DNA from: Clostridiales bacterium
GTDB lineage: Bacteria; Bacillota; Clostridia; Lachnospirales; Lachnospiraceae
Direction of reading: 5' to 3'
Assembly: GCA_018372435.1 (NCBI GenBank)
Contig: JAHAJA010000008.1
Coordinates: 98,746 to 162,745 of the forward strand
DNA: 64,000 nucleotides
Part shown: in pieces, positions 37,501 through 46,723 of the stretch
Layout of the letters: each line of letters starts with the position of its first letter
Position numbering within the stretch: position 1 is the stretch's first letter
Notes under the pieces: model-generated
The model's database searches: none
What the model was told of the DNA's origin: nothing
Seen by the model: the letters and a program-made list of their open reading frames with translations, nothing else
Translations under genes and position numbers: made by a program

Positions 37501-40374
37501 CTGACCAATTTCTTTTTCTAGAGATACCAATTCTTTACCACAAGCTACCACATCATATAAGTTCTTTTCTTTTCTCTCATTTACCGGCTCTAACATCAAA
37601 CTATCTAGTTGGTACCTAGCGCTAGCTAGACAACTTAGTAACTCTGTAAATGCTTTATAATTCGAATAATTTTCTGCTATTCGTACGTCAAATACCGCCT
37701 CGAAAGAATGGAACATCTCATCTAACTGTATTAACGCTTCAGCAAATTCCTTACATAGCTTTGCAAAAGATTCTCGCAGCTCTAGAGAATAATTAGGATT
37801 ATGATATCGTTTGAATACAGAATGTACTCCTCCTTTACATTCTTCACTTGCTCTCTTACACTGTCTAATTCCTTCTAACCATTCCTCATACATCCCTTCT
37901 TTTAACTTAGATATGCATGTGTCGTCGATTGTAAGAACATCTTTATATTGTTTATATGTCTCATATCTACTAATGGCATCGTATAAAGACATACCATACT
38001 CTCGCTTCTTATGAATAGCTTCTATAACTTGATTTAGTTCTTGTCGTAACATATGGACCTGTGTTGCAACTTGATTGTATTCTCCACTTGTTCTCGTCTT
38101 CGATACTTGTAAAACTTGATCTAATTGATTCAGTACTTCTTTTTTCTGTGCCTTATTCGAATGAAGTTCTAAACAAAATGCACCAAGTCCTAAGTTTTCT
38201 AATCTCTTTTGCACAACTGATAACGCCGCCATCTTCTCCGCTACAAACAACACTGTCTTTCCATGGAATAATGCATCTACAATTATATTGGTAATTGTCT
38301 GTGATTTTCCTGTTCCTGGAGGACCATGGAGTACAAAACTCTGTCCCTTACTAGCTGCCCAAATAGCTTCTAATTGAGAAGAATCCGCACAAATCGGAAC
38401 AGCCAAATCCATTGGAGCAATCTGTTCATCAAATTGTCTTGCCGTTATCGTATTCCCTTGTGGTGACCACTCTAGTTTCCCTGATAGTAAACTGGCAACT
38501 AATTTATTCTTCATCAGTTCATCAGTTCGGCTATGAATATCATTCCATAATATAAACTGATTGAATGAAAATAATCCTAAGAACGCATATTCTTCTACCG
38601 ACCAGTTTGGCTTATTAGCAATTGCCTTTCTGACTTCACGAAATACATACGATAAGTCCACACCACATTCATCCGTTGGTAATGGATCGAGTCCTGTAAT
38701 CTCAATATCATAATCCTGCCGTAACAGCTCCAATAAGGTTATGTTCATCTGGATTTCTTCATCTCGAATTCGAATGCCATATGTATGGGCTTGCACTTTT
38801 CTAACTAGATCAACAGGCACTAAAACCAACGGAGCATATCTTGCATTCTGACTCTGCTTTGTTTCATACCAACGCAAGAAACCTAAAGCTAGATACAACG
38901 AGTTTGCACCATTTTCTTCGATTACAGTTCGTGCTTGTCTATGAATATTCTTTAACACACCATCTAATTCTTCTTCCTCTAGAAACGTTCGTATTCTTCT
39001 ATGGGTGAATTCCGAAGTGGCAATTGCTTCAATGTATTCCACATCCTTTTGAATTGGATATACATTCAAATCATTACGCATAGTAGCAATTTCTTTGGGC
39101 TTACCCATGATTATAAACTGTTCACCACTAGCTATGTGATCCCGTAATTCAAAAAGGTTAGCCGTCATCAGTTGCACCGTTGTCTTCGTCTTTCTAAAGT
39201 TCAATAACGTATTACGTAGACTTAAATCCAACAATTTTCTTTCCCATAGTCTTACTTTTGACTGTCCACTCGTTGTATCTATAGCTTCCCTCTTATTGTA
39301 GTCATATCCTAAGAATTCTTCTGACATGTCAGTATCCTTGCTTGTAATCACGTCAACTGTCACATATTTATCATCCTTTTGAATACGCAAAGGAAGTGGA
39401 CAAATTCCACTCGCACGACAACTCTTAATATCTACAGCTATTAGAAACATCTCTGTATTAGAGACGTGTTCTTTCGCATCTTTCTTTGCTTGCATAAAAT
39501 CTACGCAATGATCTTTAATAATATCGGTGCACTCTATAAATCGGATACAATCCTTTCCTTCCTCTCTCTTCGTTAGTACAATTAAATCGTCTTCCACACA
39601 TTCTGCAAATGATTCTTCCTCCAAATGACAACCAAGAAACGCATGTCCTCTAAGAAAAACTACTACCGGTTGTAAGCCGATTGCCTCTAAACAACTTACA
39701 TACAGTAAAGATAATTCCAACGCAGTTCCCCTACCTTCTTCTATCACCATCTGTGGTAGATGCAAACTCTGACCATTCGTTTCGTAACTTACCTTTGGAA
39801 CTTCTAACTCTAACTCAAGGTCCTGCAATGTCTTATAGATAGCCTTCATCTGTTCCTCTACTAAATCAGGATTTTTCGTTTGATATCCTGTAAAACAATC
39901 TGTATTCCCCCATGCCTTTAGATAATTAGTCGCATTTTCAACTATGTCATTCACCTTTGGATGAAACGGAGTTACGTAGGCAGCAATCATCTCAGGTAAA
40001 TAATTAATACCCGTCCATTGATCATAAGCAAGTATTGTGATAGGATATGTCTTAATCCAAATACAATTCTGTGCTTCTTTTACTTCGATCGTTAATTTTC
40101 CTTCTATCTTCTCTGTCAACGAAATCAAGTACTCCATAGAAGGGACAATTCGTATCGGTGATAACTCCACTGGCTCACTTGGTTTCAAACACTTGATATT
40201 AACTTCGTACGGAACTGCGAATTCTGGTTGGAACGAGACCTTGATAGTAAGGTCTGTGTATATTTCTTTTGAAGTATTCGCTATCACTAGGCTACTGATA
40301 ATTGGTATACAATTTTGCTGCAATGCATAATGAATTGTTTCATTTATATGAGTTTCTACCGTAATTTTTCTCAA
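34558..40374 (-). CDS. Giant DUF4011 / superfamily 1 helicase / Vsr-like nuclease protein
   Basis: A protein of about 1938 aa. In order: an N-terminal region with a transglutaminase-like GTALELSLLYVSCLEAIGLQ segment (about 195-230); a DUF4011-like region; an SF1 helicase with Walker A GPPGTGKS (about 683), Walker B VVFDEASQMP (about 1320), GDPKQLPP and NVAISRARKEM; a Vsr/MTES_1575-type nuclease-like domain (about 1620-1720; YTIDIGV, ILGILLDGD, VLTDLGW); and a DUF3320-type C-terminus. The start is taken as TTG at 40374, 6 nt after AGAGGGGG; the longer frame runs through a strong hairpin. Proteins with this layout are associated with antiviral defence; that role is inferred here. It is apparently a single-gene unit. 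Confidence 0.85.
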   Translation of the reverse strand: MRKITVETHINETIHYALQQNCIPIISSLVIANTSKEIYTDLTIKVSFQPEFAVPYEVNIKCLKPSEPVELSPIRIVPSMEYLISLTEKIEGKLTIEVKEAQNCIWIKTYPITILAYDQWTGINYLPEMIAAYVTPFHPKVNDIVENATNYLKAWGNTDCFTGYQTKNPDLVEEQMKAIYKTLQDLELELEVPKVSYETNGQSLHLPQMVIEEGRGTALELSLLYVSCLEAIGLQPVVVFLRGHAFLGCHLEEESFAECVEDDLIVLTKREEGKDCIRFIECTDIIKDHCVDFMQAKKDAKEHVSNTEMFLIAVDIKSCRASGICPLPLRIQKDDKYVTVDVITSKDTDMSEEFLGYDYNKREAIDTTSGQSKVRLWERKLLDLSLRNTLLNFRKTKTTVQLMTANLFELRDHIASGEQFIIMGKPKEIATMRNDLNVYPIQKDVEYIEAIATSEFTHRRIRTFLEEEELDGVLKNIHRQARTVIEENGANSLYLALGFLRWYETKQSQNARYAPLVLVPVDLVRKVQAHTYGIRIRDEEIQMNITLLELLRQDYDIEITGLDPLPTDECGVDLSYVFREVRKAIANKPNWSVEEYAFLGLFSFNQFILWNDIHSRTDELMKNKLVASLLSGKLEWSPQGNTITARQFDEQIAPMDLAVPICADSSQLEAIWAASKGQSFVLHGPPGTGKSQTITNIIVDALFHGKTVLFVAEKMAALSVVQKRLENLGLGAFCLELHSNKAQKKEVLNQLDQVLQVSKTRTSGEYNQVATQVHMLRQELNQVIEAIHKKREYGMSLYDAISRYETYKQYKDVLTIDDTCISKLKEGMYEEWLEGIRQCKRASEECKGGVHSVFKRYHNPNYSLELRESFAKLCKEFAEALIQLDEMFHSFEAVFDVRIAENYSNYKAFTELLSCLASARYQLDSLMLEPVNERKEKNLYDVVACGKELVSLEKEIGQAFDAEVYQYDVDKASKEWKEVGSKWFIRRILTKNKLIKELRVYAKAPIDVDNHTITIWYNKLIKRLQLCDYLKNLDPTITGSFSYLWQGLHTNWEVLTQALQDTLQLRSALSEIALDRDDVITATQKLGKLVALHSPKKDYLQNDIMNYLQCWQLCMTKEVQLVNQYQARIDCYHQDDNWISKTRDELSIWVNHIGELRDWSALLQQIDKVRNYGFNMAADEFLSGKILPEELVESFICNLNLAIIKRTIQAEPILTNFQGVQFEDTIKKYKELTEEFDKLTMQELSAKLYSKIPDSSVTGAASSELLILQKAIRSGGRMMSIRKLFDQTKHLITRLCPCMLMSPMSVAQYLDPKLQKFDIVVFDEASQMPTCEAVGAIARGESAIIVGDPKQLPPTRFFRNTYYDEENYELEDLESVLDDCMALSMPQKHLLWHYRSRHESLIAYSNAKYYGHRLYTYPSPDEMGSRVKLVPIDGLYDKGGTKQNQAEAMAVVKEICNRLLDEKKRKDSIGVVTFSSAQQNLIEDLLEKEFLDNQELEKINEQMLEPIFIKNLENVQGDERDVILFSVGYGPDKDGKVSMNFGPLNRDGGYRRLNVAISRARKEMLVYSTITPEQIDLTRTRSEGVAGLKGFLTYARAGKSAISVHKEDVVYKDTTLLEYIAKQIENMGYKTRCNVGWSKYTIDIGVINPKDENTYILGILLDGDNAREVNTARERNLLQPQVLTDLGWKLHAIWILDWLDNPDKVLSKVKASIAKALIGNAKKQSSNERLASEVPEEEIAATSGHEKSSSYEPTKVKEFGFQDDFYQDSTDLQIRNVIMDIIKNEAPISKRLLTKKVVSGWNITRLGSRVENRLASILQELRQGGNLNKTVVGDMSYYWRMDQNPEDYMDYRVANEEKDKRNLEDIPPYEIANAMKEIISSQISISKNDMIRETAKIFGFSRLGAVMEAACAQGIDEAERRGYLLFDKVSERIMIRDN

Positions 40375-40515
40375 AGTGATCCCCCTCTTAATGGTATATT
40401 GATAACTGTTACGCTCTCTATATGATTCCATATTTTTACATTTATTCATTATACCATCTATTGGTAATAAAATCCATATAAAGTTCTTGCTAATTATAAA
40501 GCACAGAGTATAGAG

Positions 40516-40586
40516 GAAAGAAGGACTAATTACCATCTAGATAGCTGGTAACTAGTCCTTCTTTCGTCCTTCTTTCGTCCTTCTTA
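40516..40586. repeat. 20-bp hairpin fused to 11-bp tandem repeats
   Basis: Arms at 40516-40535 and 40546-40565 are complementary except for one base, with a 10-nt loop. The right arm is continued by copies of GTCCTTCTTTC (40555-40565, 40566-40576, partial 40577-40586). It lies between the amidase stop and the helicase start, so it may end the amidase transcript or be a helicase-leader structure; it argues against a coding start for the helicase in this segment. Confidence 0.7.
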
Positions 40587-40649
40587 TGAATTACAACTTA
40601 TTCCAATTGTTTAATAATCCAATTTAACCAACATCTTATTGATGTCAAC

Positions 40650-41234
40650 TTAAATGCTAGCTTTATACTGTAACCCTTGTGCTTCTAAGAAGGATTTAGC
40701 CACAGCTTCAACAATTTCATTAAATTTACTCTCTAATAGAATATTATCGCTGTCATTGGTAATAAATCCAATTTTAATTAGTATTGCAGGCATATTCGTA
40801 TGATATAATACAGTAGGGCACTTTCTTGATTTAACTCCACGATTTATAAAACCTATTGCTGCAATACTATCATTGATATCCTTAGCAATCTTATATTTCA
40901 TACCCTTTTTATTGTAAACCAATGTCTCAATCCCAGAAGTTTTTTTGAATATAGCAGTATTCCTATGAATTGATATAAAGTAATCAGCATTTAAGCGATT
41001 TCCTATATTCGCTTTATTAATCGGGCTGCTATATATATCATCAGTTCGTGTATACACAACGTCTACTCCATTTGCTTTTAAAATCTTACCGAGTTGTAAC
41101 GCCAAACGTAGCGTATCATCTTTTTCATATCTTTTACCATTAACTGTACCTGGATCTTCTCCACCATGTCCAGCATCAATACAAACTCTTAACGGCATGC
41201 CATCGCTCCAATCATAATCGTCAATATTCGACAT
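40650..41234 (-). CDS. N-acetylmuramoyl-L-alanine amidase (Amidase_3 family)
   Basis: A 194-aa zinc amidase that cuts the lactyl-peptide bond of peptidoglycan. The His in CIDAGHGGEDPG, the Glu region KDDTLRLALQLGK, the second His in FISIHRNTA and a C-terminal AILIKIGFITN are visible. There is no signal peptide or anchor (MSNIDDYDWSDG start), so it would need lysis or non-classical export, as for phage-type or spore-related amidases. No other phage genes are adjacent. AGGGAAA precedes the ATG. Confidence 0.85.
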   Translation of the reverse strand: MSNIDDYDWSDGMPLRVCIDAGHGGEDPGTVNGKRYEKDDTLRLALQLGKILKANGVDVVYTRTDDIYSSPINKANIGNRLNADYFISIHRNTAIFKKTSGIETLVYNKKGMKYKIAKDINDSIAAIGFINRGVKSRKCPTVLYHTNMPAILIKIGFITNDSDNILLESKFNEIVEAVAKSFLEAQGLQYKASI

Positions 41235-41297
41235 GTTTCCCTATCAGCTTATGCGCTTTGTTTGAATTGGTGCATACTTTTATATATATTTAATTAT

Positions 41298-42314
41298 TTA
41301 TTCTATATTACCAGTTTCCTTGTATATTTTAGTTATTATGGTTTCCATAGACAACTCTTTAATTGATATATCTGTAAAAGTACATTGTGAAGATAGTTCG
41401 TTCATAAACTCACTGATTGATATTACATCGGTATCTACCTCTAATGTGGTCTTTTGGTGTGATAATTCACCGATTACAGTTGTTCCTCTAATATCAATAT
41501 TCCTGATTCCATCAACTGTTCCCTTCCCCGAATAAGAATCCACAGTCAACTCAACCACTTTCTTATTACCTAGATTTCTTCTAAGGTCGACAATTGAACC
41601 ATCAAACACCTTTTCTCCTTTATTAATAATAATTACATCCTTTGCTAATTGCTGTACATCTTCAAGATCATGGGTAGTTAGGATAAAGGTGGTTCCTCTC
41701 TCATTCATTTGTTTAATAAATTCTCGTATATTTTGTTTAGCAATTACATCTAATCCAATGGTAGGTTCATCTAGATAAACAATAGGTGGATTATGAAGCA
41801 TTGCCATAATGAATTCACATTTCATACGTTCACCTAAGGATAATACCCTAGTTGGTCTCATAACCTTATCTTCAAGTTCAAGAATCTCTATTAAGGTATG
41901 CAGTGTTTCTTCATATTCTTTATCAGGAATTCCATAGATAGCTTTGTTCATTCGAAAGCTATCAAGAGGAGGGATATCAAATATCAATTGGCTCTTTTGT
42001 CCAAAGACAGCTCCCATATTCCGCACATAGGAGATACGATCTTTATAAGGATTAAAACCCATAACATTAATAACTCCTTCTGTCGGATGCAAGGTACCCG
42101 TCAGCATTTTTATTGTGGTTGATTTGCCTGCACCATTTGGTCCTAATATACCAATGATATCTCCTCTTTTTACTTGAAAGGTCACATCTTTTACTGCATC
42201 CACATATACTTTTTCTCGATGAAAGAAACTTCTAATACTAGCTTTAAATCCGCTCTCTCTTTTATATGTAGTATACTTTTTACATAAATGTTCTACTGAA
42301 ATTATATTATCCAC
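41298..42314 (-). CDS. ABC-2 exporter ATP-binding protein
   Basis: An ATPase of about 338 aa for an ABC-2 exporter (daunorubicin/YhaQ-like). Walker A LGPNGAGKST is near residue 60. The signature is SLGERMKCEF (variant of LSGGQ), Walker B is PPIVYLDEPTIGLD and the switch His is in TTHDLEDVQQL. A C-terminal accessory domain follows. The start is GTG at 42314, 7 nt after AAAGGA; an upstream ATG overlapping the permease gene lacks a site. It is the third gene after two permeases of the same exporter. Confidence 0.88.
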   Translation of the reverse strand: MDNIISVEHLCKKYTTYKRESGFKASIRSFFHREKVYVDAVKDVTFQVKRGDIIGILGPNGAGKSTTIKMLTGTLHPTEGVINVMGFNPYKDRISYVRNMGAVFGQKSQLIFDIPPLDSFRMNKAIYGIPDKEYEETLHTLIEILELEDKVMRPTRVLSLGERMKCEFIMAMLHNPPIVYLDEPTIGLDVIAKQNIREFIKQMNERGTTFILTTHDLEDVQQLAKDVIIINKGEKVFDGSIVDLRRNLGNKKVVELTVDSYSGKGTVDGIRNIDIRGTTVIGELSHQKTTLEVDTDVISISEFMNELSSQCTFTDISIKELSMETIITKIYKETGNIE

Positions 42315-42361
42315 AGCTCGTTCCTTTCTGTTTATCTTGTTAGGATTCGTGGGGCAAATAT

Positions 42362-43144
42362 TCAACCGCCAACTCCCTCATATAGTCGTACCATATAACG
42401 ATATACCCATACCCCCAACATCAGAAATAGAATACATGGAAGAATGGATACAAGCATCCACCACTCTAGCCTACCTAATAAAGCAGATGCTGGGAAAAAA
42501 CCAATCATTCCTACAGGCAATATAAATGAAGTCAAATATATAATACTTTTATTAAATATAGTTTGAGGGTAATTTCCAAATTGGCGTACACTTCCATACA
42601 TTTCAGGTATACGTGAATTTGCCACCCATTTAAATGAAGTTGCTGCCATCAAAAGCTCCATTCCAAGCATTACAAAGAGCCCCATGAGGAATAACAATAG
42701 AAATTGTAGCCACATAAGTATGGTAGCATTCCCAACATGCTCCAAAGAGATGATAAAGACAACCATACCACCAGCAACTACACTGAAACTATGAATACCA
42801 AAATTAGTAGCTAGTAGGTAAAACATACAATCTACCGGCTTTATTAAAACAGTTTCAAAGGTTCCCTCCCTCACGTGTTCCATTGTATTCCATACCATTC
42901 CTCCAAAAAACATATTGGAGAGTCCTGTGGACATGGTAAATATAGATTGTATTAGCAAAACCTCATACATAGACCAGCCCTCAAAGCTTGCTCCTGAGCC
43001 ATAGATAAGAAGTGTAACTAATGGGAATACAATATTTCCAAGCAAAGTTATTATACTATGTAAAATAAAATTCGCACGGTAGGTAGCAGCTGATGCAATA
43101 GAGACTCGCATGGATTCTTTATAAATCAAAAGGTATTTTTTCAT
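42362..43144 (-). CDS. ABC-2 type exporter permease
   Basis: A 260-aa membrane protein with about six helices, of the ABC-2 membrane family that pairs with the 41298-42314 ATPase. GGAGAA lies about 5 nt before the ATG; the other permease has a nearly identical leader. It is a different sequence from its partner, which suggests a heterodimeric exporter. Confidence 0.85.
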   Translation of the reverse strand: MKKYLLIYKESMRVSIASAATYRANFILHSIITLLGNIVFPLVTLLIYGSGASFEGWSMYEVLLIQSIFTMSTGLSNMFFGGMVWNTMEHVREGTFETVLIKPVDCMFYLLATNFGIHSFSVVAGGMVVFIISLEHVGNATILMWLQFLLLFLMGLFVMLGMELLMAATSFKWVANSRIPEMYGSVRQFGNYPQTIFNKSIIYLTSFILPVGMIGFFPASALLGRLEWWMLVSILPCILFLMLGVWVYRYMVRLYEGVGG

Positions 43145-43231
43145 ATTAATTCTCCATTCTTTCCGTAACCCACAGACTTTTTACTTTTGGCCATAGCCAC
43201 AATTTTAGTGTGAAAAATCTTGATTTTCACC

Positions 43232-44053
43232 CTATCCTCCAACAGCAGTAAAACGATATATCGCTCGTCGGTATAATACTTCACTCAATCCAATAGTTAG
43301 TAATAATATAATTCCCTGAAGTAATACAATCTGAGGAATGCCCATGGAGATGCCTGCTAATGTATAACTACCGGAGAACACCATAGCTGGAACATACGTA
43401 GTATATTGAAATGGGAGGAAGAACAATAGTTTCTGAATAAAGTCTGGAAAAAATACAAGAGGAATCAAAGCTCCGGAAAAAACACTGGATAATGCTTGGA
43501 AAACATTTCGGATTCCAGATGCTTGTACAAGCCAAAAAGCAGATAACCCAATACAATAATTCACATAGAAATTCATCAAAAATGCAAATAAGATTGAAAT
43601 TAAGGTATATCCTAGATATCTTGGGATCATATTAATTTTAAAAATAAATTGGAATATAAGAAAACATGGTAAGAATTCAAACAAAAATCCTAACACACGG
43701 TGTCCTAATTTTTGTGACAAAGCAAAAAAACGATGATGAATTGGTCTTAGTTGAAAGGTTAAAAACTTTCCTGAATGTACCAACATCTGCAAGTTCCAAT
43801 CTGCAAAATCCATAGTTAGATAACCAATTAATGCAATAGCTCCATAGTATCGTAACATTTGTTCTAGTTCTAATCCATGTAAAGCAGCACCTTGATTTCC
43901 ATATACAGCATTCCAGATAAAATACTGGACCAAAAAATATACTGGCCCTACAAATATTGATACCATGGAGTGGGTGCGATAAGCACTCCACTCCTTATAT
44001 GTTACTAAGGCTACCGCTTTGATTACTTCAAAACGATGCTTTATATTGTTCAT
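43232..44053 (-). CDS. ABC-2 type exporter permease
   Basis: A permease of about 273 aa with six predicted helices (YFLVQYFIWNAVYG, FQLRPIHHRFFALSQKLGHRVLG, FFLPFQYTTYVPAMVFSG). The start at 44053 uses GGAG 6 nt upstream; a start 4 codons earlier is less well placed. It comes first in the exporter set and is 43 bp after the second serine hydrolase gene, so hydrolases and exporter probably form one operon. Confidence 0.85.
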   Translation of the reverse strand: MNNIKHRFEVIKAVALVTYKEWSAYRTHSMVSIFVGPVYFLVQYFIWNAVYGNQGAALHGLELEQMLRYYGAIALIGYLTMDFADWNLQMLVHSGKFLTFQLRPIHHRFFALSQKLGHRVLGFLFEFLPCFLIFQFIFKINMIPRYLGYTLISILFAFLMNFYVNYCIGLSAFWLVQASGIRNVFQALSSVFSGALIPLVFFPDFIQKLLFFLPFQYTTYVPAMVFSGSYTLAGISMGIPQIVLLQGIILLLTIGLSEVLYRRAIYRFTAVGG

Positions 44054-44096
44054 AAAATTCTCCATTCTTTCCCTAGTTTGTTAACTGTGGATTTGA

Positions 44097-45266
44097 TTAG
44101 ATAATCCCCGACCAGATAATAGAAGCCACATTTCGAAGGGCATGTGCGTGCCATTGTGTATCATAAAATTGGCAGGTCCAAACAGAAACAAATCTTTCTT
44201 CAAAATCAATCATTAAGGAACAAGCACCAAAGCCCTCATGACTAATGACTCCTGGGGTGATTAGCATAGATTCATTATTGCTATTAAATACATCAGGACC
44301 TAGACCATAAGAGCGATAATTGCCTTGTGCTCCCCAACAAAAATCCTGAACCTCTGGTTTTGTATGTATCCTTCTCATAGCTTCAATGGCTTTACGTCCA
44401 ATGATTCTTTTTCCATTGTAAGAACCGTAATTCAATATCATATTGCCAAACTTACTTAAGTCACGACAAGTGGAATACAAGCCACCACCCGTGGAAGGAA
44501 TATAATCCTCGAATATATTTTTTTCAAGCTTTCCTTCCTTCATGGCTGCAAACATTTCTTTTGTATGATTAGAACGAATATTGTAACGGTCAAGCTGCTT
44601 TACATCAATCGTAAAGGAGGTATCCGTCATATCACATGGTTTCAAAATATTGTCTTCAATATAGGTGTGGCAATGAACATGACTAATTCTTGTGATAATT
44701 TCACCTAGGATTGCAAATCCTACAGAAGAATAGGACCATTCTTTTCCTGGTGAATTCCTTAATCCTTTCTTTAACACAGCTGTAATCCAATCTTTCGGAT
44801 GGGTTTCGTCTAAAAAATTCCACCAACCTATCTCATACTTATTCTCATGTGCTCCCAAATCTGCACAGAGCCCTGATGTATGAGTTAATATATGTACAAT
44901 TTGAATATTATTATAAGGTGGAGTATTAAATTCTTCAAGGATCTCTCCAACGGGCTGATCTAAGCGAAGTCCTCCATCTTCTACGAGCTTTAATATTGCT
45001 ATCGATGTAAACAACTTAGTAATTGAAGCGATTGCAAAAACCGTATCAGGTTCAAACACTCTTGTATCCTCTTCTTCAAAAGAAAGACTTCCCAGTGCAT
45101 TGTCTACAAAGACTTTTCCTTCATGAGTTAAACAATAGCTTGCTGATATCAGCTCTTTTTTATCAATCATTTCACTAAAATGGTTATTTAATACTTCTAA
45201 TCTTTCTGCTTCGTAACCCGCTTCTTGTGGTGTATAGGGGGGTTCCTTAATAACTACATTTCCCAT
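44097..45266 (-). CDS. Serine hydrolase (beta-lactamase/class C-like family)
   Basis: A 389-aa beta-lactamase-fold serine hydrolase. The active-site SxxK is in IASITKLFTSIAIL, and a YSS triad is in WSYSSVGFAILGEIITR. There is no signal peptide, so it is cytoplasmic. It is paralogous along its length to the next gene (45295-46446), indicating tandem duplication. Such enzymes can act on esters, peptides or cell-wall fragments. Location next to an ABC-2 exporter suggests a role in processing or resistance to an exported metabolite, but no precursor gene is visible. GAAGGAG precedes the ATG. Confidence 0.82.
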   Translation of the reverse strand: MGNVVIKEPPYTPQEAGYEAERLEVLNNHFSEMIDKKELISASYCLTHEGKVFVDNALGSLSFEEEDTRVFEPDTVFAIASITKLFTSIAILKLVEDGGLRLDQPVGEILEEFNTPPYNNIQIVHILTHTSGLCADLGAHENKYEIGWWNFLDETHPKDWITAVLKKGLRNSPGKEWSYSSVGFAILGEIITRISHVHCHTYIEDNILKPCDMTDTSFTIDVKQLDRYNIRSNHTKEMFAAMKEGKLEKNIFEDYIPSTGGGLYSTCRDLSKFGNMILNYGSYNGKRIIGRKAIEAMRRIHTKPEVQDFCWGAQGNYRSYGLGPDVFNSNNESMLITPGVISHEGFGACSLMIDFEERFVSVWTCQFYDTQWHAHALRNVASIIWSGII

Positions 45267-45294
45267 AGATAATCTCCTTCTCTATCTAAATTAT

Positions 45295-46446
45295 TTACTC
45301 AAGTCCAGACCATATAGCAGAAGCAATATTCCTTAAAGGCTCCGGATACCATTCATAGCCTTTAAATTGAGAAGACCATACAACAACAAAACGTTCTTTG
45401 TAGTCTATTGCTAGGCAACAGGTTCCCCAGCCCTCATGACTAAAGGTTCCAGGTGTAATCAATTGAGATACATCAGATTCACTAAATATATCACAGCCAG
45501 CACCAAAGCTTTTATATACTCCATTTGCTCCCCAACAATAGGTTAATACCTCAGAAGAGGTATGTAAACGCCTATAAGACTCCACTGCTTTTCGCCCTAA
45601 TACGTGTCTTCCTTTATATTTACCATTGTTCAAAAGCATAGAACCGAATTTCATTAAATCATCACTGGTTGATAGTAATCCGTTCCAAGTTCTAGGTATG
45701 AGTTTTTCAGGTTTTTGTTGATTCCTACTATCCGCACTATCAATCCACTCCTTTGTCCATTCGAATCGCATATTGTAACGTTCCTTATACTCAGAAGAAT
45801 ATTCCCAATGCGTATCGTGCATCTCACAAGGCTTAAGAATATTCTCTGTTATATAATCATGGCAGAAAACCCCACTTATCCTAGTTATAATTTCACCTAA
45901 CACATTATAGCCTAGAGAGCAATAGGTCCATTCCTTTCCTGGTGCACTTGATACCCCCTTACTTAATAGTGTATGTAACCAATTATCGCTACACATAATT
46001 TCTTCAACACCCTCATGGTGTTTGTCCTCCTTTACACCATCATCGCAGTATAGTCCTGAGGTATGAGTTAATAGATGAATCACCTGGATCTGTTGAAAGG
46101 GAGGTGTATGAAACTCATGAATGATCTCTCCTACTGGTTGATCTAGTCGAATTCTTCCGTTCTCCACTAATTGCAGAATAGCCACTGCGGTAAACATCTT
46201 TGTCACAGAATAGATTCCATATATGGAATCTGGTTGAAATGCTCTCTCATCCCCTTCAATATAAGTAAGCTTACCTAGAGCATTGTTTGCGAATACTTTA
46301 TTGTCTCTAGCAAGACAGTAGCTTCCAGATAGTAGTTTCTGCTCTTGTATCAATTTTTCAAAGCATTGATTCACGACTTCAAGACGTTCTTCTTGATACA
46401 AAGCATCGGTGGGTGAACAATCCACATTACCTTTAATTACTTCCAT
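45295..46446 (-). CDS. Serine hydrolase (beta-lactamase/class C-like family)
   Basis: A 383-aa paralogue of the 44097-45266 product. SxxK is in IYSVTKMFTAVAIL and YCS in WTYCSLGYNVLGEIITR. The shared IHEFHTPPF / LEEFNTPPY and LTHTSGLY / LTHTSGLC stretches show common origin. It has no signal peptide. It is the first gene of the likely hydrolase-hydrolase-permease-permease-ATPase operon. AGGAGGAA precedes the ATG. Confidence 0.82.
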   Translation of the reverse strand: MEVIKGNVDCSPTDALYQEERLEVVNQCFEKLIQEQKLLSGSYCLARDNKVFANNALGKLTYIEGDERAFQPDSIYGIYSVTKMFTAVAILQLVENGRIRLDQPVGEIIHEFHTPPFQQIQVIHLLTHTSGLYCDDGVKEDKHHEGVEEIMCSDNWLHTLLSKGVSSAPGKEWTYCSLGYNVLGEIITRISGVFCHDYITENILKPCEMHDTHWEYSSEYKERYNMRFEWTKEWIDSADSRNQQKPEKLIPRTWNGLLSTSDDLMKFGSMLLNNGKYKGRHVLGRKAVESYRRLHTSSEVLTYCWGANGVYKSFGAGCDIFSESDVSQLITPGTFSHEGWGTCCLAIDYKERFVVVWSSQFKGYEWYPEPLRNIASAIWSGLE

Positions 46447-46641
46447 AGTTCCTCCTATTTTAACGATAATGATTTTGCATTAACTTGGCATTATATTGCA
46501 TTATTTGGTTTATATTTCTTATTATAACATCTATCGAACATATTTTCTATAAAAAATATCATAAAATTTACATAACACTATATTAAGCGCTCTATATTAA
46601 GTATCACAGCCATTGGAACCAGTATGATTATCAATTAACAC

Positions 46642-46684
46642 AAAAAACCCCTTTCATCAGACTTATTTTGTCTAACAAAAGGGG
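46642..46684 (-). terminator. Terminator after the tyrosine phosphatase gene
   Basis: CCCCTTT...GAC and GTC...AAAGGGG make a bulged stem of 12 or so pairs, followed on the minus strand by six T. It ends the transcript of the gene at 46724-47188. Confidence 0.8.
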
Positions 46685-46723
46685 TACTTCATTGCGCTCA
46701 TCAATGTCTATATAATACCAGCT

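Noticed and set aside
40375..40536. Upstream extension of the giant helicase gene to 40536
   Set aside because: The added residues run through a strong hairpin and lack a ribosome site, while TTG at 40374 has an excellent one.
40650..41234. Prophage remnant around the amidase
   Set aside because: No holin, tail, portal or integrase genes are adjacent.
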